31,192 nt of DNA, taken from JBBSBY01 sp038250835. GTDB taxonomy: Bacteria > Desulfobacterota > Desulfomonilia > Desulfomonilales > Desulfomonilaceae. Shown one piece after another: positions 24,443 through 31,192 of this stretch; the first letter of the stretch is position 1, and each line of letters begins with the position of its first letter. The position numbers were made by a program, and so were the translations under genes. Below the pieces are notes generated by a model. That model did not search any database and had not been told where the DNA came from. It worked only from the letters and a program-made list of their open reading frames with translations. Location: the NCBI GenBank assembly GCA_038250835.1, contig JBBSBY010000037.1, positions 1-31,192 on the forward strand, read 5' to 3'.

Positions 24443-26551
24443 ATGAAGGACAGAGCATTTCGTTTGGGTTGCGATATCGGAGGCACTTTTACCGATTTTG
24501 TGCTCGTCAATGATGAAACCGGCGACTTTTCAGTTTACAAATGCTTGACAACGCCCTCGGACCCTTCGGACGCGGTAGAAACCGGTATAAAGGGATTAAA
24601 CGAATCCAACCCCGGCTTCATGTCGGATGTGGCTGAAGTTATTCACGGCACCACGCTTGTAATAAACGCGATTATTGAGAGAAAAGGCGCGCTAACGGGG
24701 CTGATCACCACCAAAGGATTTAGGGATGTCCTGGAGCTTGGGCGTGAAGTTCGATATGATGCTTACGATATTTTCTCCGAATACCCGAAACCTCTGATTC
24801 CACGTTCCCTGCGTGTCGAGGTCGATGAACGAATCACAAGTGACGGCCGAATTCTAAAAGCCCTCGAAGATGAAGATGTTAAATCAGCGCTGAGTTGTTT
24901 ACAAGCAGCGGGCATTCAGTCGGTAGCCATTTGTTTACTCAATTCATACGAGAATCCGCAGCACGAAGTAAGAGTCAAAACTCTTGTAAATGAAGCGGCG
25001 CCGGATCTTTCCGTGTCCGCCTCTTACGAAGTGCTTCCTCAAATACGCGAATACGAACGCACGTGCACCACCGCGACAAACGCTTACGTCAAGCCCATAA
25101 CCGTAAAATACCTTCAAAAGCTGTCTTCTCGTCTGCAATCACTTGGTTTTGAAGGCAAACTTTTCATTATGCTTTCCAGCGGCAGCATCACCACGGTTCC
25201 CACAGCTTGCGAATTCCCCGTCCGGATCATCGAATCCGGTCCAACAGCCGCCGTCATAGCATCCCAACACTACGGACGGATGTTCAATATTAGAGACATT
25301 TTTTGCTTTGATATGGGCGGCACCACGGCCAAATCCTGCCTCATTCAGAAAGGCGAAGCCGGTTTAGTTTCGACATTTGAAGTGGCTCGGGTTCAGCGAT
25401 TCAAGAAAGGCAGCGGATTACCCATTCAAGTGCCGGTGGTGGATCTGATGGAGATCGGCGCCGGCGGGGGCAGCATTGCCAAGATCAGCAAAATGGGGCT
25501 TCTGCAAGTAGGGCCGGAAAGCGCCGGGGCGGACCCCGGACCCGCGGCTTACAACCTTGGCGGAGAAAATCCCACTGTCACGGACGCCGACCTTGTGCTG
25601 GGATATCTGGATCCGAACTATTTCTTGGGCGGAACTATGCCGTTGAATCTGGAGGCTGCCCGCAAAGCTATTGAGGAGAAGATCGCCAAACCCCTTAACA
25701 CTACCGTGACCGACGCGGCTTTCGGAATCCACGACCTCATCAATGAAACCATGGCAGCGGCAGCCAAAACCCACATCGCGGAAAAAGGCGGCAATCCCAG
25801 CAGCATAACTGTAGCGGCTTTTGGCGGCGCCGGCCCTGTCCACGCTTATGGATTAGCTCGAAAGATCGGTGTCACAAGGCTTATCGTGCCGCCTCTGGCC
25901 GGGGTGGGATCAGCTCTGGGCTTTTTTACGGCGCCTGTGGCTTTTGATTTGGTGAGGAGCCATAGAGTCAGTTTGGATGAAGCTGATTTTGGCAAAATTG
26001 AAAAACTCTTTAACGATTTGGAGAACGAAGCCTCCGCCATTCTTCAGCAGAGCGGCCAAGAGGAAAACGTTAACTTCGCCCGCTCTATTGACATGCGGTT
26101 TGTGGGTCAAGGCGCTGAAACGAATCTGGCCATTCCCAATAAACCTTTCAAGGAATGGCAGGAGAGCGAGATCCGCAGCCTCTTCGACGAAACATACAAA
26201 AAACTATATGGACGCACCTATCCGGACACTCGGGTGGAATTCATCACCTTTAAGGTTCGAGCGAGCCTTCCGGAACGACCGTTTAGAATTCCGAGCATCA
26301 CCGGCGGCAAGAACGGGCCACAGGACTATATCAAGGGAGAACGGCAGGCTTATTCCGTGATTCAAAAGGCGTACATACCGTTCACGGTGGTTGACAGGCT
26401 CAAACTGATTGCAGGCGCCAGGATACACGGCCCGGTGATTATTGAAGAAAAGGAATCCACCACTGTGGTCGGTGAAGACGCCGGAGTAGCCGTTGACGAT
26501 TATGGATTCGTATGGATCACGTTTGATGAGCCTGAGAAAGTGAATTCCTGA
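24443..26551 (+). CDS. Hydantoinase/oxoprolinase A-type subunit, candidate lactam-opening enzyme (IaaC/IaaE-like)
   Basis: About 702 residues from the ATG at 24443, which has GGAGAG just upstream; a TTG at 24422 would add seven residues. The N-terminal hydantoinase A region begins with FRLGCDIGGTFTDFVL, an ASKHA-type phosphate-binding loop. The second phosphate loop is FDMGGTTAKSCL, followed by EIGAGGGSIAKI, GADPGPAAYNLGG and AAFGGAGPVHAYGLARKIG. The family uses ATP phosphorylation of an amide or ketone oxygen to drive lactam hydrolysis (5-oxoprolinase, N-methylhydantoinase) or ketone carboxylation (acetone and acetophenone carboxylases). Here it likely works with the B subunit 296 bp downstream. 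In the indoleacetate pathway such a pair opens 2-oxo-indoleacetate. Carboxylase function is the main alternative. Confidence 0.9.
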   Translation: MKDRAFRLGCDIGGTFTDFVLVNDETGDFSVYKCLTTPSDPSDAVETGIKGLNESNPGFMSDVAEVIHGTTLVINAIIERKGALTGLITTKGFRDVLELGREVRYDAYDIFSEYPKPLIPRSLRVEVDERITSDGRILKALEDEDVKSALSCLQAAGIQSVAICLLNSYENPQHEVRVKTLVNEAAPDLSVSASYEVLPQIREYERTCTTATNAYVKPITVKYLQKLSSRLQSLGFEGKLFIMLSSGSITTVPTACEFPVRIIESGPTAAVIASQHYGRMFNIRDIFCFDMGGTTAKSCLIQKGEAGLVSTFEVARVQRFKKGSGLPIQVPVVDLMEIGAGGGSIAKISKMGLLQVGPESAGADPGPAAYNLGGENPTVTDADLVLGYLDPNYFLGGTMPLNLEAARKAIEEKIAKPLNTTVTDAAFGIHDLINETMAAAAKTHIAEKGGNPSSITVAAFGGAGPVHAYGLARKIGVTRLIVPPLAGVGSALGFFTAPVAFDLVRSHRVSLDEADFGKIEKLFNDLENEASAILQQSGQEENVNFARSIDMRFVGQGAETNLAIPNKPFKEWQESEIRSLFDETYKKLYGRTYPDTRVEFITFKVRASLPERPFRIPSITGGKNGPQDYIKGERQAYSVIQKAYIPFTVVDRLKLIAGARIHGPVIIEEKESTTVVGEDAGVAVDDYGFVWITFDEPEKVNS

Positions 26552-26592
26552 TTGTAGCGCTTCTCAATAGTTCGGTCCGAATGCGCCTTGCC

Positions 26593-26653
26593 GTCGTCCC
26601 GACGAAAGTCGGGACCCAGATCTTCCTGGATTCCGCCGCATGCCGGAATGACG
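26593..26653. repeat. Dispersed double-hairpin (REP-like) repeat, copy 2
   Basis: The first hairpin is GTCCCGAC and GTCGGGAC around GAAA (26596-26615). The second is ATTCCGCC and GCCGGAAT around GCAT (26630-26649, one mismatch). CCTGGAT joins them and ATGACG ends the element. It has the same plan as the copy at 18927, with different but still paired stem bases. It fills part of the gap between the hydantoinase A and B genes. Confidence 0.75.
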
Positions 26654-26847
26654 CTGATAGACCAGGAATACGCTATGAATTTTCACAACTTTGCAAGTGA
26701 CTCGAATGGTGAAGCAAATCAACTGAATCACGACCAGTAAATCCCTGACTACTTTTGAGCAGTATTACAAAGTGCCTCATCAGGGAATGATCTGTAGTTA
26801 AAGTTTTCTCAAACCAATTCTCGACGTCTTGTAAGGAGAAGTTGAAC

Positions 26848-28569
26848 ATGGGACAAAAGTTCGATCCCATCACGCTGGAAATACTTTGGCGTAGGTTAAT
26901 TTCTATAGTTGACGAAGCGGACGCTTCCGTCGCGCGGACCGCCTTTTCCAGTTTGCTCCGTGACGCCCATGATTACACATGTATGTTCACCGACAGTCGA
27001 GGAAATGAGCTTGTGCAGGGCACCTTCTGCACGCCTGGCCAAGCCGGGGCCATGTCCCTCGGCATAAAAAAAATCATTCATAAATTTCCGAGAGACGAAT
27101 ACAGTCCCGGAGACATCATCATCGTGAATGATCCCTGGCTCCTGGCCGGACACTTGAATGATGTTTGCGTTGTAAGCCCGGTATTCTACAAAGATCAGAT
27201 TGTAGCCTTTACGGCCTGTGTATTCCACCATTCGGATATCGGCGGTCGCGTGGCTTCCGATAACAGGGAAGTTTTTGAAGAGGGGCTCTTCATCCCGCCC
27301 ACAAAGCTTTACGAAGCCGGCAAGCCCAATGAATCCGTGCTGAACCTCATCAGGTGGAATGTCCGCACCCCCGAAGAGGTTATAGGCGATATACGATCTC
27401 AGGTGGCGTCAAATCACGTTTGCGCCGAAAAAGTAATAGAGATGCTGCAGGATGAGAAGCTCGATACCTTGGATGATTTGGCGGACGAAATTATCAGCCG
27501 GACCGAAGCAAGTATGCGGCGGGCTATTTCCAAGATTCCGGACGGCAGATACCCCTACAAAGGGCTTATCGAAGGAGCGGGTAAACAGGACGACATCACC
27601 ATAGCGCTGACCGTGGATGTGAAAGGCAGTGACATTCTGGTCGACTTCGACGGCACGTCTCCTCAGGTAAATTGGGGAGTAAATGTTGTATACAATTTCA
27701 CGTACACTTACGTCTTCATGGCCATAAAGAGCGCATTTGATCCGGATATCCCGATTAACGAAGGCGCTACCCGGCCCATAACAATGACTGCGCCGGAAGG
27801 TTGCGTAATTAATTGTAAATTCCCAGCGGCAGTGGCTGCCCGAATGCAAGTAGGTCATTTCATGACTGAAATGGTTTTCAGGGCGCTGGCCCCCGCTGTT
27901 CCAGCTCGCATTATCGCCGGCAGCGGTGGAACACCGGCTCAAACAAATATTTTTTATGGAAAACGCCACAACAACAAGCCCTGGTTTACAATGATAATCC
28001 GAGGCGGAGGCATGGGCGCCGGCGCCGTTATGGACGGCCATCACTGCGCAATATTTCCGGCAAACGGCGCCAACACTCCTGTGGAAATTCTTGAAAGCGA
28101 CACTCCGCTGCTTGTTGAAGAAAGGGCGTTACTTCCCGACTCCGGCGGCGCGGGCATGAAACGTGGCGGCCTGGGGCGGAGGATGGTTTTACGTGTGCCG
28201 GATGATGAGCTGGCGCCTATTCCGCCGGTAACCATCGCAGTTCAAGCCGGTCGTTTTCGCTATCCGCCCGAAGGGGTTTTCGGCGGAGGAAACGGAGCGA
28301 AAGCTCAATTCCTGAGGAATGACGAACACGCCGACCCAAGCGGCCTGACTTTTGCCATTCCAGGCGACCGCGTGGCTTTTTACAGCGCGGGCGGAGGTGG
28401 TTACGGCAATCCATTTGAACGTGATCCTGAAGCCGTCATTGAAGACGTGATAAACGGCTATGTCACAATCGATAGAGCTCGTGAAGATTATGGCGTGGTC
28501 GTTTCTCCGGATACATTCGCCATCGATACCGCCGCAACCGAGGCTTGTCGCTCAAAGAAGGCGTCCTAA
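26848..28569 (+). CDS. Hydantoinase/oxoprolinase B-type subunit, candidate lactam-opening enzyme
   Basis: 573 residues from the ATG at 26848 (AAGGAG 9 nt upstream); a TTG two codons earlier is less likely. The hydantoinase B pattern runs the whole length: FDPITLEILWRRLISIVDEADASVARTAFSS at the start, RDAHDYTCMFTDSRG, YSPGDIIIVNDPWLLAGHLNDV, AFTACVFHHSDIGG, a central DFDGTSPQVNWGVN motif, and the glycine-rich C-terminal part with RGGGMGAGA, LPDSGGAGMKRGGLG and YSAGGGGYGNP. It has the usual length of a separate B subunit. With the A subunit it forms an ATP-dependent hydrolase or carboxylase. A separate third subunit, as in acetone carboxylase, is not seen next to it, which favours a hydrolase. 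Confidence 0.92.
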   Translation: MGQKFDPITLEILWRRLISIVDEADASVARTAFSSLLRDAHDYTCMFTDSRGNELVQGTFCTPGQAGAMSLGIKKIIHKFPRDEYSPGDIIIVNDPWLLAGHLNDVCVVSPVFYKDQIVAFTACVFHHSDIGGRVASDNREVFEEGLFIPPTKLYEAGKPNESVLNLIRWNVRTPEEVIGDIRSQVASNHVCAEKVIEMLQDEKLDTLDDLADEIISRTEASMRRAISKIPDGRYPYKGLIEGAGKQDDITIALTVDVKGSDILVDFDGTSPQVNWGVNVVYNFTYTYVFMAIKSAFDPDIPINEGATRPITMTAPEGCVINCKFPAAVAARMQVGHFMTEMVFRALAPAVPARIIAGSGGTPAQTNIFYGKRHNNKPWFTMIIRGGGMGAGAVMDGHHCAIFPANGANTPVEILESDTPLLVEERALLPDSGGAGMKRGGLGRRMVLRVPDDELAPIPPVTIAVQAGRFRYPPEGVFGGGNGAKAQFLRNDEHADPSGLTFAIPGDRVAFYSAGGGGYGNPFERDPEAVIEDVINGYVTIDRAREDYGVVVSPDTFAIDTAATEACRSKKAS

Positions 28570-28651
28570 AGAGCTCCATTTAAATCCGAACAACCGCCTG
28601 GCGTTCCAGCGCATGGCTGAAGATATTAGGCATATTTTGTAGGAGACTTTC

Positions 28652-29944
28652 ATGGCCAAATCCTTTCTTCCCACTTTTGCGAACGCCGCTGAGTTGCAAA
28701 AATATCAACTCGAAAGCCTAAAATGGACCGTCAAGCATGCTTATAATGGATCTCAGCACTATAGGCGAGTGATGGATGAGGTGGGTGTGCGGCCGGATGA
28801 TATTCAATCTCTCGACGATCTCCAAAAGCTGCCGTTCACGTCCGCGGATGATTTAAAAGCCGGGTATCCTTTTCCGCTATTATCCACACCTATGTCTGAA
28901 GTTGTTCGTATCCACGCGTCTTCAGGCACCACAGGCAAACGGAAGATCCTCTCATACACACAGAATGACATAAACGACTGGGTGGATTTTTTCGCCAGAT
29001 GCTATGAAATGGCCGGTCTCACGACTGAGGATCGGGTCCAAATCGCTGTCGGTTACGGCGTTTGGACCGCGGGAGCGGGCTTTCAGTTGGGATGTGAGCG
29101 TTTCGGCGCCCTGGCCATACCGATCGGTCCCGGCAATATAGATATGCAATGCGACTTCCTGGTCGATCTTCAATCCACCGTGATGTGCTGCACGGCTTCC
29201 ATGGGACTGCTTATGGCTGAAGAAATTGGGAAACGTGGCCTTAAAGACAAAATAGCTTTAAAGAAAATGATATTTGGATCTGAACGCAGTAGCGACGCCA
29301 TGCGGCAACATATCCGTGAGTTGCTCGGCCTCGAGGAAATGTTCGATATCGTCGGCATGACCGAATTATACGGTCCAGGAACCGGTCAAGACTGTATACG
29401 CCACGAGGGAATTCACTACTGGGCCGATTATTACATTCTTGAAGTTTTGGACCCCGACACTTTGGAGCCCGTTCCACCTGGAGAAGTCGGTGAGATGGTA
29501 GTTACCACACTCCGGAAAGAAGCCGCTCCGTTAATCCGTTACCGGACCCGTGATCTTACCCGATTGCTGGATCATAAATGCTCATGCGGCAGCATTTTGC
29601 CCATGCACGACCGAATCTTAGGGCGTTCCGACGATATGATAATCTTTCGGGCGGTTAATGTGTATCCGAGTCAAATCGATTCGGTGCTGTCCAAAATCGA
29701 TCTAATAAGCTCGGAATATCAAATTATTTTGGATCGCAAAGAGGACGGCAAAGACTACATGACTTTACGATTGGAAAGTACCGAAGGAGTCGACGCCGCA
29801 AGGCATCCGGAAATTAAGCAGAAAGTGGCGAGCGCCATCAAGAAAGCCGTACTGGTTAGCTGCGATGTTGAGGTAAACAACTATCGCACTTTGCCTCGTT
29901 CCGAAAGAAAATCCAAGCGTGTGTTCGACAATCGCTCGCTATAA
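28652..29944 (+). CDS. Phenylacetate-CoA ligase family enzyme (PaaK-like), candidate aryl-acetate CoA ligase (IaaB-like)
   Basis: 430 residues, the usual PaaK length. The N-terminal segment runs LKWTVKHAYNGSQHYRRVMDEVGV. The AMP-binding loop is SSGTTGKRK (residues 90-98). Later motifs are FGSERSSDAMR, DIVGMTELYGPGTGQDC, the RYRTRDLTR block, HDRILGRSDDMIIFRAVNVYPSQID (hinge to the C-terminal domain) and a terminal TLPRSERKSKRVFDNR. The enzyme adenylates an aryl acid and then forms the CoA thioester, in the cytosol. An indoleacetate-CoA ligase of this family is known from the iaa cluster. AGGAG lies 8 nt before the ATG. It follows hydantoinase B by 82 bp and precedes the Mo-hydroxylase genes. 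Substrate (indoleacetate, phenylacetate or another aryl acid) is inferred. Confidence 0.92.
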   Translation: MAKSFLPTFANAAELQKYQLESLKWTVKHAYNGSQHYRRVMDEVGVRPDDIQSLDDLQKLPFTSADDLKAGYPFPLLSTPMSEVVRIHASSGTTGKRKILSYTQNDINDWVDFFARCYEMAGLTTEDRVQIAVGYGVWTAGAGFQLGCERFGALAIPIGPGNIDMQCDFLVDLQSTVMCCTASMGLLMAEEIGKRGLKDKIALKKMIFGSERSSDAMRQHIRELLGLEEMFDIVGMTELYGPGTGQDCIRHEGIHYWADYYILEVLDPDTLEPVPPGEVGEMVVTTLRKEAAPLIRYRTRDLTRLLDHKCSCGSILPMHDRILGRSDDMIIFRAVNVYPSQIDSVLSKIDLISSEYQIILDRKEDGKDYMTLRLESTEGVDAARHPEIKQKVASAIKKAVLVSCDVEVNNYRTLPRSERKSKRVFDNRSL

Positions 29945-30003
29945 CCATGACTTTAAGGCGCCGACTCTCCGTTTAACATCGAATTTTATGAATCGAGGTC
30001 GCA

Positions 30004-30885
30004 ATGAAAAAATTCACGTATCTGGTTCCAAAGACCCTCGATGAGGCTGTTTCGCTTTATCAGTCGCACGAAAACGCCGCCATGTACGTCGCCGGAGGCA
30101 CGGATGTAATGGTGAAGCTGAAGTCCGGGAAAATCGCACCTGACTATCTCGTTTCACTAAAACACGTGATGGAGCACAACAAAATTCGGGTGAATCCGGA
30201 CACCGGTGAATTGCATATCGGCGCCTTTGTCACACATCGCGCTTTGGAGACTTCAGCGCTCATTAAGTCCCAATACCCCATTATTCATGATGCGGTACAG
30301 CATATAGGATCATTGCAAATACGGAATGTGGCGACTATAGGCGGCAATTTGGTAAACGCCGTTCCTTCGGCCGACGGCGCAATTCCTCTAATCGCCCTGG
30401 ACGCCAAGGTAAGTATTTACGGCGCTATGGGTGAACGTAGTGTAGATCTGATCCACTTTTTTGAAGGGCCGGGACAAACCGTGTTGGAACGCGAGGAAAT
30501 ACTGACTGAGATTATCATTCCCAAGCAATCTCCCAGGTCAAGCGGAGCTTACCAAAAATTTGGGCGACGAGCGGCCATGGAGTTGCCGCTTATAGGCGTG
30601 GGAGTTCAACTGAAATTGGAAGACCAGAGCAATCGCTGCGCCAAAGCCCGTGTCGCTCTGGGTGTGGCGGCGCCGACCCCGATCCGCACATTGAACGCTG
30701 AACGATATCTGGTTGGTAAGGAAATCACTGAAGAGAGCCTGTTGGAAGCCGGGAACTTAGCCGCGGAAGAGTCACGAGTTCGTGACAGCATACGTGGTCT
30801 GGCCTGGTATAGGCGGGAAATGGTGGCCGTATTCGTAAAACGCATGGGCATGAAGTGCCTGGAGCGAATTGTTAAGGTGAGTTAA
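30004..30885 (+). CDS. FAD-binding medium subunit of a molybdenum hydroxylase (CoxM/XdhB-like)
   Basis: 293 residues with both FAD motifs of the xanthine oxidase family: YVAGGTDVMVKLKSG (about 28-42) and IGSLQIRNVATIGGNLVNAVPSADGAIPLIALDA (about 102-135). The C-terminal CO dehydrogenase flavoprotein domain holds the YQKFGRRAAMELPLIGVG motif. It lacks the extra loop that carries a [4Fe-4S] cluster in 4-hydroxybenzoyl-CoA reductase (about 320 residues). The subunit passes electrons from the 2Fe-2S subunit to the external acceptor. GAGGT precedes the ATG. The 2Fe-2S subunit begins 141 bp downstream and the Mo-binding large subunit is expected past the window edge. In the indoleacetate pathway such an enzyme adds oxygen from water to the pyrrole ring. 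Confidence 0.92.
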   Translation: MKKFTYLVPKTLDEAVSLYQSHENAAMYVAGGTDVMVKLKSGKIAPDYLVSLKHVMEHNKIRVNPDTGELHIGAFVTHRALETSALIKSQYPIIHDAVQHIGSLQIRNVATIGGNLVNAVPSADGAIPLIALDAKVSIYGAMGERSVDLIHFFEGPGQTVLEREEILTEIIIPKQSPRSSGAYQKFGRRAAMELPLIGVGVQLKLEDQSNRCAKARVALGVAAPTPIRTLNAERYLVGKEITEESLLEAGNLAAEESRVRDSIRGLAWYRREMVAVFVKRMGMKCLERIVKVS

Positions 30886-31026
30886 TTGACACGGGGTTAG
30901 TATTTTCCTCTGACGAAACTGATTCCTTGCGGCGCCCGGTTCTCATATTAGCATCAACATATAATCTTTCACCTGCATTGTCCAAGCACTGCGGTAAAGG
31001 TTTAAAGCATAGTAGGAGGCTTTATA

Positions 31027-31192
31027 ATGTCCAGAGAAGTTAATTTCGTCCTAAACGGAAATCAGATAAACATGACTATTGAAGATCACTGGACACTCCT
31101 GCATCTGTTACGCGAAGAGTTGGGGTTGACCGGCGCGAAAGAAGGCTGCGGAAGCGGTGAGTGCGGAGCATGCACGGTTACTGTTGATGGGC
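31027..31192 (+). CDS. 2Fe-2S small subunit of a molybdenum hydroxylase (CoxS/XdhC-like), cut by window edge
   Basis: 55 codons from an ATG with AGGAGG upstream, open to the end of the window. The N-terminal plant-type ferredoxin fold reads VNFVLNGNQINMTIEDHWTLLHLLREELGLTG, then KEGCGSGECGACTV, the C-x4-C-x2-C loop of the first [2Fe-2S] cluster. The second, all-helical cluster domain lies outside the window. With the FAD subunit upstream it forms the electron-transfer part of a xanthine-oxidase-family hydroxylase. The family is certain; the substrate is inferred from the cluster. Confidence 0.95.
   Translation, partial: MSREVNFVLNGNQINMTIEDHWTLLHLLREELGLTGAKEGCGSGECGACTVTVDG

Noticed and set aside
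27686..27695. TTGTATACAA palindrome resembling a GntR half of the operator
   Set aside because: It is a single palindrome inside the hydantoinase B coding sequence, without the triple phasing. Other single GTATAC hits in coding DNA were set aside for the same reason.
24443..28569. Hydantoinase A/B pair as acetone or acetophenone carboxylase
   Set aside because: No adjacent third subunit is seen, and the Mo-hydroxylase, mutase and dehydrogenase neighbours fit a lactamase role better. It cannot be excluded from sequence alone.
1..31192. tRNA, rRNA, CRISPR arrays, transposases or phage genes
   Set aside because: None was recognised on either strand. The only repeats seen are short hairpin and direct repeats in noncoding gaps and the ankyrin coding repeats.

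Overview
The window reads as a chromosomal segment of an anaerobic bacterium, probably a sulfate-reducing or syntrophic member of the former Deltaproteobacteria. This is an inference. It rests on an ETF alpha subunit fused to a 2[4Fe-4S] ferredoxin, many CoA-thioester enzymes, multi-PAS sensor kinases and dispersed hairpin repeats. No rRNA, tRNA, CRISPR array or transposase was seen.

Left part (1-15.4 kb) is mixed housekeeping and accessory. A leftward unit encodes two large PAS sensor kinases (the first gene with a pseudo-receiver, the second a hybrid kinase) followed by the start of an ABC-2 permease cut by the window edge; the three are overlapping or 1 nt apart. Then come a rightward amidohydrolase, a leftward Spy/CpxP-like periplasmic protein, and rightward tatA, an MMPL/RND transporter overlapping a small CoA-binding protein, a 759-residue ankyrin protein built of three modules, a small secreted protein, and a second ABC-2 permease without a visible ATPase.

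Right part (15.6 kb to the end) is one catabolic cluster. In order: a VOC/epimerase-like protein (leftward), then rightward a class III CoA-transferase, EtfB, ferredoxin-EtfA, an acyl-CoA dehydrogenase, a GntR/FCD regulator, the small and large subunits of a B12-dependent acyl-CoA mutase, hydantoinase/oxoprolinase-type A and B subunits, a phenylacetate-CoA-ligase-like enzyme, and the FAD and 2Fe-2S subunits of a molybdenum hydroxylase, the last cut by the window edge. This set closely matches the anaerobic indole-3-acetate (auxin) iaa cluster known from denitrifying Azoarcus/Aromatoleum: Mo-hydroxylase makes 2-oxo-indoleacetate, the hydantoinase-like enzyme opens the lactam to (2-aminophenyl)succinate, CoA-transferase/ligase activate it, the mutase makes a (2-aminobenzyl)malonyl-CoA, and a decarboxylating dehydrogenase gives 2-aminocinnamoyl-CoA. 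Two residue-level facts fit. The dehydrogenase has Gly instead of the usual catalytic Glu in the EGT motif, as expected if carboxyl loss replaces alpha-proton abstraction. The mutase keeps the Tyr and Arg that bind a free carboxylate in methylmalonyl-CoA mutase. The cluster-encoded ETF is an addition that would suit a strict anaerobe.

Regulation: three copies of a distinctive operator-like element, three tandem GTATACN heptamers, lie in intergenic DNA. Two are upstream of the CoA-transferase (one overlapping a good -35/-10 promoter) and one is upstream of the Spy-like gene. The GntR regulator inside the cluster is the natural candidate to bind them. Two noncoding gaps inside the cluster hold diverged copies of a double-hairpin repeat whose stems covary around a conserved GAAA loop.
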